Below are positions 25,478-33,757 of a stretch of 56,760 nt of DNA, piece by piece (the stretch's first letter is position 1; every line of letters starts with the position of its first letter). The notes under the pieces were generated by a model. That model did not search any database. It was not told where the DNA came from and saw nothing but the letters and a program-made list of their open reading frames with translations. The translations under genes and the position numbers were made by a program. The DNA is from Micromonospora endophytica (GTDB lineage: Bacteria > Actinomycetota > Actinomycetes > Mycobacteriales > Micromonosporaceae), in the NCBI RefSeq assembly GCF_003236305.1, contig NZ_POTX01000007.1, positions 1-56,760 on the forward strand, given 5' to 3'.

Positions 25478-27508
25478 CTACGGGAGGGCGAGGGCGGCAG
25501 CCTCCGGCAGGCGGTCGGCGGACTCGGCAGCCGCCGCCAGTACGCCGGGCAGCCACGGTGCGTACCCGTCCGGATGGTCGGCCAGTTCCCCGCGCAGCCG
25601 GTCCGGCGCCAACCAGCGGACGCCGGCCACCTCAGCCGGATTCAGGGCCAGCCGGCAGTCCGATGACACCCGGCCGAGCAGCACGTGGTCGTACTCGTCC
25701 TCGACCCGCCCGGTCTCCGGGTCCTCGGCCCGGTACCGGTACACCCCGGCCGGATGCAGCGTGGTCAGTCGTACCCCGAGCTCCTCGACCAGCCGCTCGG
25801 TGGCCGCATCGGACACGCTCTGTCCGGGTGCCGGATGGCCACAGCAGGCGTTGGCCCAGCGCAGGGCGAACCGCGTCTTCTCCGCGGCGCGCTGCTGAAT
25901 CAACACGCGACCGAGGTCATCGATCAGCAGCACCGAGAATGCCCGGTGCGTCCGGCCGGGCGCGGTATGGGCCTCGGCGACCGTGCAGGAGCCGGTGGCG
26001 TTACCGGCAGTGTCCACGAGTTCCACCAGTTGCGATTCGCGAGCGAGCACGCCGTCGGTCCCCCGCTTCTCGACAGCACCGCGGTGGCTGTCGGCGCCGA
26101 GTTCCCGATCCACCAGGATGCCCGCGGCACCCACGTAACTCTCCGGCACCAGTAGTCGCTTGATGTCGCCGTCCGTCAGCTGCTCGGCCACCTCCGGCAC
26201 GGCAGCCAGGACGTCCGCCAGCGAGCGGCCGGTCTGATCCGCCTCGATGGACGCCTGGCTGAGCAGTTCCTTCGCGCGGGCCTTGCCGAGCATCGGGGCC
26301 AGCACGATCGACACCCGTTCGGAGACGACCTGGCTGCCGGTCAGTGCGAGATTGTCCCGCATCCGTTCGGGCCGGACGATCAGGCCCTCGGCCAGTTCCA
26401 CAGCGGTGTGCGCCGCACCTCCGGCCAGCCGCAGGCACTCACGCAGCAGTTGCCACTCGGCGTGCCAGGTGCCCGCCGACCGTTCGTCCTCAGACACCAG
26501 GCACTGCACGACGCCTGCGGAGAGGACCGGCACCTGGAGCGCGGCGGTACGCAACATGGTGGCGAGCACCGGATTGCGTTTGTGCGGCATGGCCGAGGAG
26601 GCACCCCGCCCTGCCACCGTGGGTTCGGCGACCTCACCGACCTCGGTCCTGGTCAGCACCTGCACGTCGACAGCCAGTTTGCCCAGGGCGCCGGTGACGA
26701 AGGCCAGCACCGCGGCGAGATCGGCCATCGGGGTCCGCAGCGCGTGCCACGGCAACGGCGGACGAGCCAGGCCGGTCTCGGCCGAGTAGGCGTCCAGGAG
26801 GCGATCCACGTAGTCGTCCGGCGCGGGTCCGTCAGCGCTGTTCTCGGCGAACTCCAGGTAGCCGGCGAGGGTTCCCGCGGCCCCACCCAACGACACCGGC
26901 AGGCCGCCGTCGAGCACTGCGGCGACCCGGTCCCGCGCGTCCAGCAGCAGCCGGCGCCAGCCGGCCGCTTTCAGCCCGAAAGTGGTGGGAACCGCGTGCA
27001 GAGCGAGGGTACGCCCCGCCATGACGGTGTCCCGGTGCCGGCCGGCCAGGACCGCCAGCGCGGCGGCGGCCCGGTCGAGATCGGCGTGGATCAGCCTCAG
27101 CGTCCGGGCGGCGACCAGCATCGCCCCGGTATCGAAGATGTCCTGGCTGGTGGAGCCGTGATGGACGTACATGGCGGCCTCTGGTGCCTCGGCCGTGACC
27201 ACGCGGGTGAGCGCACGAACCAGGCCGACCACCGGGTTCGCGGTTTCCCGTGCGGCCACTGCCAACTCGCGTACGTCCAGTCGGTCGGCCTGGGCGGCGC
27301 GGGTGATGCCGGCCGCCGCTGCGGCGGGCAGCAGCCCGACCGTGGCCTGCGCCCGGGCGAGGGCCGCTTCGGCGTCCAGCATCGCCTGCAGCCAGGCGAC
27401 GTCGGAGGTGGCCGCCTCGGCGGGCGTACCGGCGCGGACCGGGGAGAGCAACCCGGCGTCCGGCCCGTACCCACCTTCCGCGACGTGCTGCGGAATCGAC
27501 TCCGTCAT
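25478..27508 (-). CDS. Fusion of an aspartase/fumarase-superfamily lyase (CreD-like) with type I isopentenyl-diphosphate isomerase
   Basis: A single uninterrupted frame of 676 residues; ATG 27508 overlaps the stop of the upstream N-oxygenase gene (ATGA). Residues about 1-480 are a lyase of the adenylosuccinate lyase/carboxymuconate cycloisomerase group, with HHGSTSQD (116-123) and the signature GASSAMPHKRNP (302-313) carrying the catalytic Ser. By context this is nitrosuccinate lyase, releasing nitrite and fumarate. Residues about 495-660 are a Nudix-fold IDI: HRAFSVLLID, LIQQRAAEKTRF, WANACCGHP (551-559, catalytic Cys) and EDEYDHV (603-609, catalytic Glu). IDI converts IPP to DMAPP with Mg2+. 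Both active sites look intact. The linker is about 15-20 residues (AVEKRGTDGVLARESQL). I know of no characterised fusion of these two enzymes. Confidence 0.88.
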   Translation of the reverse strand: MTESIPQHVAEGGYGPDAGLLSPVRAGTPAEAATSDVAWLQAMLDAEAALARAQATVGLLPAAAAAGITRAAQADRLDVRELAVAARETANPVVGLVRALTRVVTAEAPEAAMYVHHGSTSQDIFDTGAMLVAARTLRLIHADLDRAAAALAVLAGRHRDTVMAGRTLALHAVPTTFGLKAAGWRRLLLDARDRVAAVLDGGLPVSLGGAAGTLAGYLEFAENSADGPAPDDYVDRLLDAYSAETGLARPPLPWHALRTPMADLAAVLAFVTGALGKLAVDVQVLTRTEVGEVAEPTVAGRGASSAMPHKRNPVLATMLRTAALQVPVLSAGVVQCLVSEDERSAGTWHAEWQLLRECLRLAGGAAHTAVELAEGLIVRPERMRDNLALTGSQVVSERVSIVLAPMLGKARAKELLSQASIEADQTGRSLADVLAAVPEVAEQLTDGDIKRLLVPESYVGAAGILVDRELGADSHRGAVEKRGTDGVLARESQLVELVDTAGNATGSCTVAEAHTAPGRTHRAFSVLLIDDLGRVLIQQRAAEKTRFALRWANACCGHPAPGQSVSDAATERLVEELGVRLTTLHPAGVYRYRAEDPETGRVEDEYDHVLLGRVSSDCRLALNPAEVAGVRWLAPDRLRGELADHPDGYAPWLPGVLAAAAESADRLPEAAALALP

Positions 27509-29499
27509 GCGTTCACCTCGATGCAATCGGTTGGTAGCACACCTACACCGTCTGTCGCGGTCCCGCCGCGCGCAGCGCCTCCGACCAGTGCGAGCACGGC
27601 GCGGGCGATAGCGTCCGAGTCGGCGAACGTGACGGAGTTGACACCTGGACGGGGCCCGGCGGCGGTCACCCAGTGCACCGCCTCGGTGGGCACACCATAG
27701 GCGAACCGGCGCGGGTGAACACGCCCTGCCGCGTCCAGGATCTGGTAGGGCTGCTCGGTGACAGCCAATCCCGTCGTCTCGTATCCGGTGCCGTCGGCGC
27801 ACCTGATCCGATAGCTGGTGGCCTGACCACTCCCGAGCAGGTCCGCCAGCAGTGGATCGGCGCAGCGTGCCAGATCCGGCGCGGGCAGCCGCGCCTCGAT
27901 CAGGGCCGTGGCCGACACCGGTGGGCCCGGCACCAGGTCGGAGTTGACTGTGAACACCTCGACGTCGGGATCCTTCCCGGAAGGTGCGCGCAGCCGGATC
28001 TCGGGGCCGAGCACGTCCACCACGCCCGCCACGATCAGTGCGCTCAGCTCCTCGATCCGGGAGGCCGGCGGTCCGATGGACAGAAAGGCGTTCAGCGGTG
28101 TGTACCAACCCTGGAGGTCATCCCGGTAGGAGTTGCCCTCCAACCTGCCGTGGTCGACGGCCAGACGAATCTCGTTTCGCAGATCACGCAGCACGTCAAG
28201 CGCGGCCTTCACCGGGCTGTCGACGTTACCGGCACGTGCCTGACGTACGTCCTCGGCCAGGTGGTCGAGCAGCCACGCGCGGAACTCGGCGGGGCCGGTG
28301 AACACCTGACCCCGGTACGGTCGGGCGATCGTCTTCCAGTCCCACCTGTCGGCCGGAGCGATGTCGACCTCGGTCAACAGGCGAGCCTCGGCGACAGGCC
28401 CCTGCGCGGTGAGGTAACGCGGTACGAACTGTTCGCGATCCGACCCGCGTCCCCGCGCCGACAGCAGGGTGCCGTAATAGACGCTCTCCACCTCCTTGGC
28501 GATCAGCGGCCACAGGTCGGTGCGGAAGCACAAACCGCCGGTCGCCACGCTGCGCCGGTGCAGCCGGGCGACGGTCTCGGTGGTGAGCAGCCGCGGTTCG
28601 TGCCGGCCGCTCGTCCCCTTCTGGTTCTCCCCTCGGGCGTGGTACGGCACACCGCGCCGGGAGCCGGCCACGATGCGCGGCTCACGGCCGGACGGCCGGT
28701 AGCGCAACACCTCACCACTGCGCTCGAAGACACCGCCGCGCCCCGCGGTGAGCAGGGCCACCACGTCGAAGAAGGTGAGCCCGAGCCCTCGGACGAACAC
28801 CGTCTCGCCCGGCTCGATCACCGACAGGTCGACATCGGCGGGATTCACCGGCGCGATGTAGGTCAGGCCACGCGTGGCCGCCGCGCCCGCCAACGCGCGT
28901 TCCTCCTGGGTGGGCGCGGCCGGCAGGTGGCCCAGGGACAGCACCACGGCGTGCAGACCGGTCAGTACGCCGCCGTCCGACAGACGAACGCACTGCAGGC
29001 GCCCGGGCCCTGGTTCGTCGGACAACGCCACGGCGCTGGTGCGGTGCTCGACGACGGTGACGTGGTCGGGTGCGTCGGCGATCATCCGGCGGAAGGCGTC
29101 GGTCAGGTAGTCGCCGTAGAACGCGCGGGTGGGAAAGTCGTCCGGGCCGAGGCGCCGCGCCTCCGCCAGAGTCTCGGCCGAGAACCGGGCGGGTAGCTGC
29201 GGCCGATGCGCGTCCGAGGCGAGGCCGGTCGCCCACTCGTACAGGCTGGGTCCGGGTCGTACCGGGCCGTTCATCAGCACACTGTGGTCGGTGTAGATGC
29301 TGACCTGCGAGGCCACTGTGTTCATCAGCAGGTGCCGCGACTGCCCGGTCCGCCAGACCCGGCCCGGGCCTGGCGGGTACGGGTCCACGAGGTGCACGGT
29401 GACCGCCTCGTGGGCCGGGGAATCGTGCTCGTTGGCGGACAACCGTTCGAGGACGGAAAGCCCGCGGGGTCCTGCCCCGATGAGACAGACATTCAGCAC
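27505..29499 (-). CDS. FAD/NAD(P)-dependent N-oxygenase, CreE-like (L-aspartate to nitrosuccinate)
   Basis: The protein has 664 residues. GTG 29499 follows GAAGGAGAGCC. The N-terminal FAD-binding motif is LIGAGPRGLSVLERL (about 6-20), with VHLVDPYPPGPGRVWR as the next strand. The central region has a second dinucleotide site (VFVRGLGLTFFDVVALL). Length and layout match the CreE group, which oxidises the amino group of aspartate to a nitro group in nitrite-forming pathways such as cremeomycin. The overlapping downstream lyase completes that pathway, which strengthens the call. Other members of this broad family are unassigned. It begins its operon, with a terminator at 29578-29604 upstream. 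Confidence 0.85.
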   Translation of the reverse strand: MLNVCLIGAGPRGLSVLERLSANEHDSPAHEAVTVHLVDPYPPGPGRVWRTGQSRHLLMNTVASQVSIYTDHSVLMNGPVRPGPSLYEWATGLASDAHRPQLPARFSAETLAEARRLGPDDFPTRAFYGDYLTDAFRRMIADAPDHVTVVEHRTSAVALSDEPGPGRLQCVRLSDGGVLTGLHAVVLSLGHLPAAPTQEERALAGAAATRGLTYIAPVNPADVDLSVIEPGETVFVRGLGLTFFDVVALLTAGRGGVFERSGEVLRYRPSGREPRIVAGSRRGVPYHARGENQKGTSGRHEPRLLTTETVARLHRRSVATGGLCFRTDLWPLIAKEVESVYYGTLLSARGRGSDREQFVPRYLTAQGPVAEARLLTEVDIAPADRWDWKTIARPYRGQVFTGPAEFRAWLLDHLAEDVRQARAGNVDSPVKAALDVLRDLRNEIRLAVDHGRLEGNSYRDDLQGWYTPLNAFLSIGPPASRIEELSALIVAGVVDVLGPEIRLRAPSGKDPDVEVFTVNSDLVPGPPVSATALIEARLPAPDLARCADPLLADLLGSGQATSYRIRCADGTGYETTGLAVTEQPYQILDAAGRVHPRRFAYGVPTEAVHWVTAAGPRPGVNSVTFADSDAIARAVLALVGGAARGGTATDGVGVLPTDCIEVNA

Positions 29500-29577
29500 G
29501 GCTCTCCTTCACGGGGCTCGACCGCTCCCTTGCACACCGGCACGAGCAGCGCAGACGTGAAACGGGCACACCGGCTG

Positions 29578-29604
29578 GGCCGCTGCGGTTGAGGTGCAGC
29601 GGCC
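29578..29604 (-). terminator. Hairpin after prenyltransferase copy 2
   Basis: GGCCGCTGC and GCAGCGGCC form a 9-bp stem around a 9-base loop, 18 bases past the prenyltransferase stop. It ends the PKS operon before the N-oxygenase operon. Confidence 0.7.
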
Positions 29605-29621
29605 AGCGAGACGCGTGTGGA

Positions 29622-30530
29622 TCAGGCGAGCTCCGCGCCCGCGTCGGGCGACGACTCCAGGTTGACCATGTGCGGCCGATACCGGTAGTACGACTGGAGC
29701 TTGTAGTACTCCTCGCCTGTCGACGTCACGGCGGCGTGGACCATCTTGGGGTCGTCGACGCCGTACCTGACGTTGCGCACGAAGTGCGTGATCCTGGGGC
29801 CGAGCCGGGCGGGAAGAGCCAGCGGGTCGGGCGTCATCACGCTGAACGCGAGCCGGACGACCTGCGCCGAATCCCAGCTCAACGTCGCGTAGATGCCGAA
29901 GGCGTGCGCGCAGAACCGCAGCATCTGCTCGCTCGGGTCGGTCAGCCCGATCTCCCGGTGCATCGCCAGGAGGTTGTCCCGCTGAAGGCATTCCTCCGGT
30001 AGCTCGCCGAAGTACACGTTCAGCGTCCTGCGGTCGTAGTCGATACCGACCAGACCGATCCGGTCGTCCAGGCCGTGGCGGGCGAAGTATTCCGCGTTAC
30101 CGGCCAAGGCGGCCGGCATCGACGGTGCGTCGATGAGCCGGGCGAGCGACTGGAAATCGCCCTGCGGAAAGAAGGCCCAGATCTTCTTGAACCCACCGAC
30201 AACCCCGAAGTCGATGCCGTAGCTGTCGATCGGGCACCGCTTGGCGATGTCGGCGAGCAGCGAATCGATGGGGTGGCCGGTCTCGGTGACGAAGTTCTCC
30301 GCCACGGCGACGCCGTACGGATCGGCGTCTGCCGGCAGTGAGATCCGGCAGTCGAGCTCCCCCTCGTGCCGGGCGTCGGTGGCCACCCGAAAAGCGATCA
30401 TGGCATTGGGGACGGCGTCCCCGTACGCGGTCAGCACCGGCCAGACCTGGTCCCGCGAGAAGGGTGCGCCGATCAGTCTCGCGGAATCCTCGATGGCGGA
30501 GCTGAGCTCCTCGAGGTCGTTGCGCGACAT
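29622..30530 (-). CDS. ABBA-type aromatic prenyltransferase (copy 2)
   Basis: The protein has 302 residues from ATG 30530, preceded by GGGAGGAAAGC. It shares with copy 1 the blocks SSAIEDSARLIGAP, GHPIDSLLADI, DFGVVGGFKKIWAFFP and a C-terminal YYRYRP, so it is an NphB/Fur7-type enzyme. It is the last gene of the operon PKS-cupin-aminotransferase-prenyltransferase. This places it as the enzyme that prenylates the amino-naphthoquinone or flaviolin core, probably with geranyl or farnesyl diphosphate. No prenyl-diphosphate synthase is encoded nearby, so the donor must come from elsewhere. Confidence 0.92.
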   Translation of the reverse strand: MSRNDLEELSSAIEDSARLIGAPFSRDQVWPVLTAYGDAVPNAMIAFRVATDARHEGELDCRISLPADADPYGVAVAENFVTETGHPIDSLLADIAKRCPIDSYGIDFGVVGGFKKIWAFFPQGDFQSLARLIDAPSMPAALAGNAEYFARHGLDDRIGLVGIDYDRRTLNVYFGELPEECLQRDNLLAMHREIGLTDPSEQMLRFCAHAFGIYATLSWDSAQVVRLAFSVMTPDPLALPARLGPRITHFVRNVRYGVDDPKMVHAAVTSTGEEYYKLQSYYRYRPHMVNLESSPDAGAELA

Positions 30531-30563
30531 GCTTTCCTCCCGTGTTGATCTCGGCATGGCGGG

Positions 30564-31709
30564 TCAGGCGACGCGCGGACGCGCATGGTCACGGACCGCA
30601 CGGCGCAGGGCGCTCGCCACCCGTTCCACCTGGTTCGTCGTGAGCTCGGCGTGCATGGGGATCGCCAGGTTGCGGTGGAAGAGATCAGCCGAGACCGGGC
30701 AGGACTGCTTCGTCTCGTACACCGGTTGCAGGTGGCATGCCCAGGTGCCATGTCCACAGCCGATCCCCTGAGCACGAAGGTCGGCGGCGACCGCCGACCG
30801 GTCCACGGCCGGGTCCAGCGTCACCACGTAGGACTGCCAGGCATGGGTACGATCCGCCGGCACGTGCGGCAGCGTCACGAGTTCTTCATCGGCGAGCAGC
30901 TCGCCGTAGCGTGCCGCGACGTGGTGGCGCCGCTGCAACAGCTCGCCGGTCCGGCCCAGTTGCACCCGCAGGATCGCGGCGGCGATGTCGGAGAGTTTGT
31001 AGTTGTAGCCGATGTCGGTGAAGACCGGGATCGGCAGGCCGACGACCTTCGCCTGCTCGAAGATGCTCCCGATGCCGAACGAGGACATCAGCCGCACGTG
31101 TGCCGCCAGCGCGGGATCGGCGGCCAGGAACGCTCCGCCCTCGCCGCTGGTGGCCCCCTTGCGTCCGTGGAAGGACAGGCAGGCCACCGGAGCCAGGGCT
31201 CCCGCCTCGCGGCCACGGTACGTGGCCCCGACCGCGCAGGCGGCATCCTCCACGAGGAACAGTCCGTGTCGGTCCGCCAACGACTGCAACTCCGCGTAGT
31301 CGGCGGGCAGGCCAACGGTGTCCACCGCCAGCAGCCCCACGGTTCGCGGCCCGATCAGATCCGCCACGGCCTGCGGGTCGACCGTACCGGTGTCGGCACG
31401 CACATCGGCGAAGATCGGTTCGGCACCGACGTACCGCACCGCGTGGGCCGGGGCCGGGAAGGTGTAATCGGCGACGATCACCTCGTCGCCCGGCTTGACA
31501 CCGAGGGCGAGCAGGGCCAGGTGCAGCGCGGCGCCGCAGTTGCTGACTGCGACGGCGCCCGGCATGTCGTACCGCTGGGCAAGCTCCGCCTCCAGCGCCT
31601 TGCCCTGCGGTCCCTGGCCAGCGGGCCATCCGGAGGCGAAAACCTCCGCGACGGCGGCCAATTCCGATTCACCGAGGCTGGCGTGCACCAGCGGGACCTC
31701 ATCGGTCAT
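30564..31709 (-). CDS. DegT/DnrJ/EryC1/StrS-family PLP aminotransferase
   Basis: The protein has 381 residues; GGGAGGCGACC precedes ATG 31709, which overlaps the cupin gene stop (ATGA). The fold-I features are GQGPQGKALE near 31-40, VEDAAC with Asp155 contacting the PLP nitrogen, and SFHGRKGATSGEGG with Lys184 as Schiff-base lysine. These enzymes mostly make amino sugars, but no sugar genes occur here. Directly after a THN synthase and a cupin oxygenase, it matches Fur3-like enzymes that transaminate a tetrahydroxynaphthoquinone to 8-amino-flaviolin. That amine is the expected substrate for the nitrite/ligase module. Confidence 0.93.
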   Translation of the reverse strand: MTDEVPLVHASLGESELAAVAEVFASGWPAGQGPQGKALEAELAQRYDMPGAVAVSNCGAALHLALLALGVKPGDEVIVADYTFPAPAHAVRYVGAEPIFADVRADTGTVDPQAVADLIGPRTVGLLAVDTVGLPADYAELQSLADRHGLFLVEDAACAVGATYRGREAGALAPVACLSFHGRKGATSGEGGAFLAADPALAAHVRLMSSFGIGSIFEQAKVVGLPIPVFTDIGYNYKLSDIAAAILRVQLGRTGELLQRRHHVAARYGELLADEELVTLPHVPADRTHAWQSYVVTLDPAVDRSAVAADLRAQGIGCGHGTWACHLQPVYETKQSCPVSADLFHRNLAIPMHAELTTNQVERVASALRRAVRDHARPRVA

Positions 31710-32275
31710 GGTCGCCTCCCGTTCGCGGCGGTCGGGGCCGGACCAGCGGGCGCAGCCTGCGGCGGTTCGAAGCGCAGCGGGGTGAGCTGGGTTACGTCGT
31801 ACCTGTCGCGCAGTTGCTGCACGGCCTCGCGGTCCACCGGCCCGCCCGCCGAGAAGATCTCCGCGATCTCCTCGAAGTACCGCTCGTGGTCGGGCGACGG
31901 ATAGCTCTGAAACAGCATGCGCACCGGCTGGTCGGTGGCGTTCCGGAACGCGTGCGGGCATCCGGGTGGGACGAACATGCAGCTGTTGGGGCCGACGCGC
32001 AGGACCCGATCGCCTTCGACGGAGGTCCAGTCGTGCCAGCTGTCCTCGGTCCGCTCGACCGGCTCGAACGCCATCAGGTCCAGTTCCCCGTCCAAGACGT
32101 AGAAGAACTCCTGTGACCGATGGTGAACGTGCGCCCCGACATCGAACCCGGGCGGCACGACGACCTCGAAACAGGAGATGGCCGAGCCGTCCGCCGCCGT
32201 GGCCTTGAAGGTGATCTCTTGCATTCTGGTGACCAGCCTTCGACCCTGCCCCGGTGGGACTACCAGTCCGCTCAT
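31706..32275 (-). CDS. Cupin-type oxygenase acting on tetrahydroxynaphthalene (flaviolin/mompain-forming type)
   Basis: The protein has 189 residues; it overlaps the PKS stop by ATGA upstream and the aminotransferase start by ATGA downstream. The single cupin barrel has motif 1 GAHVHHRSQEFFYVLDGE, with His49, His51/52 and Glu56 as metal ligands, and motif 2 PPGCPHAFRN with His108. Cupin proteins encoded beside THN synthases oxidise THN to flaviolin or onward to mompain. The tight coupling between PKS and aminotransferase supports that role. The C-terminal Pro/Ala-rich tail (about 165-189) looks disordered. Confidence 0.9.
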   Translation of the reverse strand: MSGLVVPPGQGRRLVTRMQEITFKATAADGSAISCFEVVVPPGFDVGAHVHHRSQEFFYVLDGELDLMAFEPVERTEDSWHDWTSVEGDRVLRVGPNSCMFVPPGCPHAFRNATDQPVRMLFQSYPSPDHERYFEEIAEIFSAGGPVDREAVQQLRDRYDVTQLTPLRFEPPQAAPAGPAPTAANGRRP

Positions 32276-33381
32276 GCGACCTGCTTCCTCGTCATCGGTT
32301 CGGTGTTCTTCGGTCGAATCGAGTCGGTGACCTTCGACGCGGCCCAGCGACCGAGCGCCATCTCCGCGGTGATGCCTGGTCCGAAACCCGCGATCAGGCC
32401 GGTGGCGCCGATTTTCGGCGGCTTCTCCTCGAACAGCCGCCGGAGCGCGTCGAGCACCACCGCGCTGGCGATGTTGCCGTACTCGGTGAGGGTGGCCCAG
32501 CTGTGCCGGAACATCTCCCGGTCGACGTCGAGGAATTTGGCGAGATCGTCGAGGATGCGCGGCCCGCCGGCGTGAATCACATAGAAGTCGAGGTCGCGGA
32601 CATCCCATCCATGGCCCGCGGAGAGCTCGCGCAGGACAGGTGCGAGCGGTTCCATCGTGCCGGGCACCCGCCGGTCCAGCTGGAAGTGGAAGCCCGTTTC
32701 CCGCACGGCGTACGAGATCCAGTCCTCGGTGTTCGGGATGAGGTACGAGCCGTGGCGTTCCACCTCCACACCCACGCCACCGACGCCCCGCATGACGGCC
32801 GCCGCGACCGCGTCGCCGAACAACCCGTCCGACAACAGCGAGCCGATGTTGTCGTCAACCGGCTGGTAGCACAACGAACACAGCTCGCAGGAGACGATCA
32901 GCACGTTGGCCTCGGGGTGCGCCGCGCAGAAGTCGTATGCGCGGTTGATGGCCGCACCACCTGCCGCGCAACCCAGTTGCGCGATGGGAATCTGCCTGGT
33001 GTCGAACCGGAAGCCCATCGTGTTGATCAACCATGCGGTCAACGACGGCATCAGGAACCCGGTACAGGACACATAGATGATCGCATCGATATCGGCGGGC
33101 GCGACGCCGGCATTGACCAGGGCCCGATCGATGACCTCGGGGCACCGCTTCTTCGATTCGTACTCGTAGATCTGGTTGCGTTTCTCGAAGCCGGGGTGAT
33201 TTATCGTCTCCTCGAGCGGGCGGACGATGTGCCTCTTCTGCACTCCGGTGTTCTGAATCAAGCGCAGCGCCAAGGGGAGCTGCGGCTTCCCGCCGTGGAG
33301 CCGCTCAGCGAGTCTGAGCGTCTCCTCAATCGTGATGACATTTTCCGGCACACTCACCGACGGCTTGCATAGCCTTGGCAT
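32272..33381 (-). CDS. rppA: Type III polyketide synthase, 1,3,6,8-tetrahydroxynaphthalene synthase (RppA-like)
   Basis: The protein has 369 residues and starts MPRLCKPSVSVPENVITIEE like RppA. The catalytic triad falls exactly at RppA numbering: Cys138 (QLGCAAGG), His270 (YVIHAGG) and Asn303 (YGNIAS); Cys106 (VSCTGF) is also kept. It condenses five malonyl-CoA into THN, the naphthoquinone precursor. It is the first gene of a four-gene operon with two ATGA overlaps. The ribosome site before the ATG is weak. A terminator at 33484-33515 isolates it from the glycosidase gene upstream. Furaquinocin, napyradiomycin and naphterpin clusters all start this way. Confidence 0.96.
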   Translation of the reverse strand: MPRLCKPSVSVPENVITIEETLRLAERLHGGKPQLPLALRLIQNTGVQKRHIVRPLEETINHPGFEKRNQIYEYESKKRCPEVIDRALVNAGVAPADIDAIIYVSCTGFLMPSLTAWLINTMGFRFDTRQIPIAQLGCAAGGAAINRAYDFCAAHPEANVLIVSCELCSLCYQPVDDNIGSLLSDGLFGDAVAAAVMRGVGGVGVEVERHGSYLIPNTEDWISYAVRETGFHFQLDRRVPGTMEPLAPVLRELSAGHGWDVRDLDFYVIHAGGPRILDDLAKFLDVDREMFRHSWATLTEYGNIASAVVLDALRRLFEEKPPKIGATGLIAGFGPGITAEMALGRWAASKVTDSIRPKNTEPMTRKQVA

Positions 33382-33483
33382 ATGAGGGATCCACTTCTAT
33401 CGAGGTCGGCCCTTGGATGCTGTCGTTCCCGTCGCTGAGCGCTCCTCGCGGGATTCACTGACTGGAAAGTCGGCGGAACGGGA

Positions 33484-33515
33484 CGAAGACGGCGCGCAAC
33501 TGCGCGCCGTCTTCG
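33484..33515 (-). terminator. Perfect 15-bp-arm hairpin in the 33382-33757 intergenic region
   Basis: CGAAGACGGCGCGCA and its exact complement flank AC. It lies between the glycosidase gene stop (33758) and the PKS start (33381), on the transcribed minus strand, and probably ends the glycosidase transcript. The remaining sequence down to 33382 should hold the PKS promoter, but no clear -10/-35 pair stands out. Confidence 0.7.
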
Positions 33516-33757
33516 ACGGTGGTCAGACTGTGCGGTAGCCGGTCCGCGCCGACGCCCGCGAGGATCGATGCAGTCGGGTGTCCGATCGCGACAAGCCAGC
33601 TCCGCGCTGCGGAAAAACTGGATGAGGCCAGACCCGGAGCATCGGCGCGAGTGGCGCCACCAGCGGAAGCTGCACCCGAGTGCGCTGGGCCAGCAATACG
33701 AGGCTTAGGGCCGACTCAGGGTAGCGATGATATTTATACGTTCTTCACCGCTGATCG

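Noticed and set aside
27509..28108. 200-codon N-terminal extension of the lyase-IDI frame
   Set aside because: It overlaps the CreE-like gene out of frame, is Arg-rich without structure, and the ATG at 27508 has the expected ATGA coupling.
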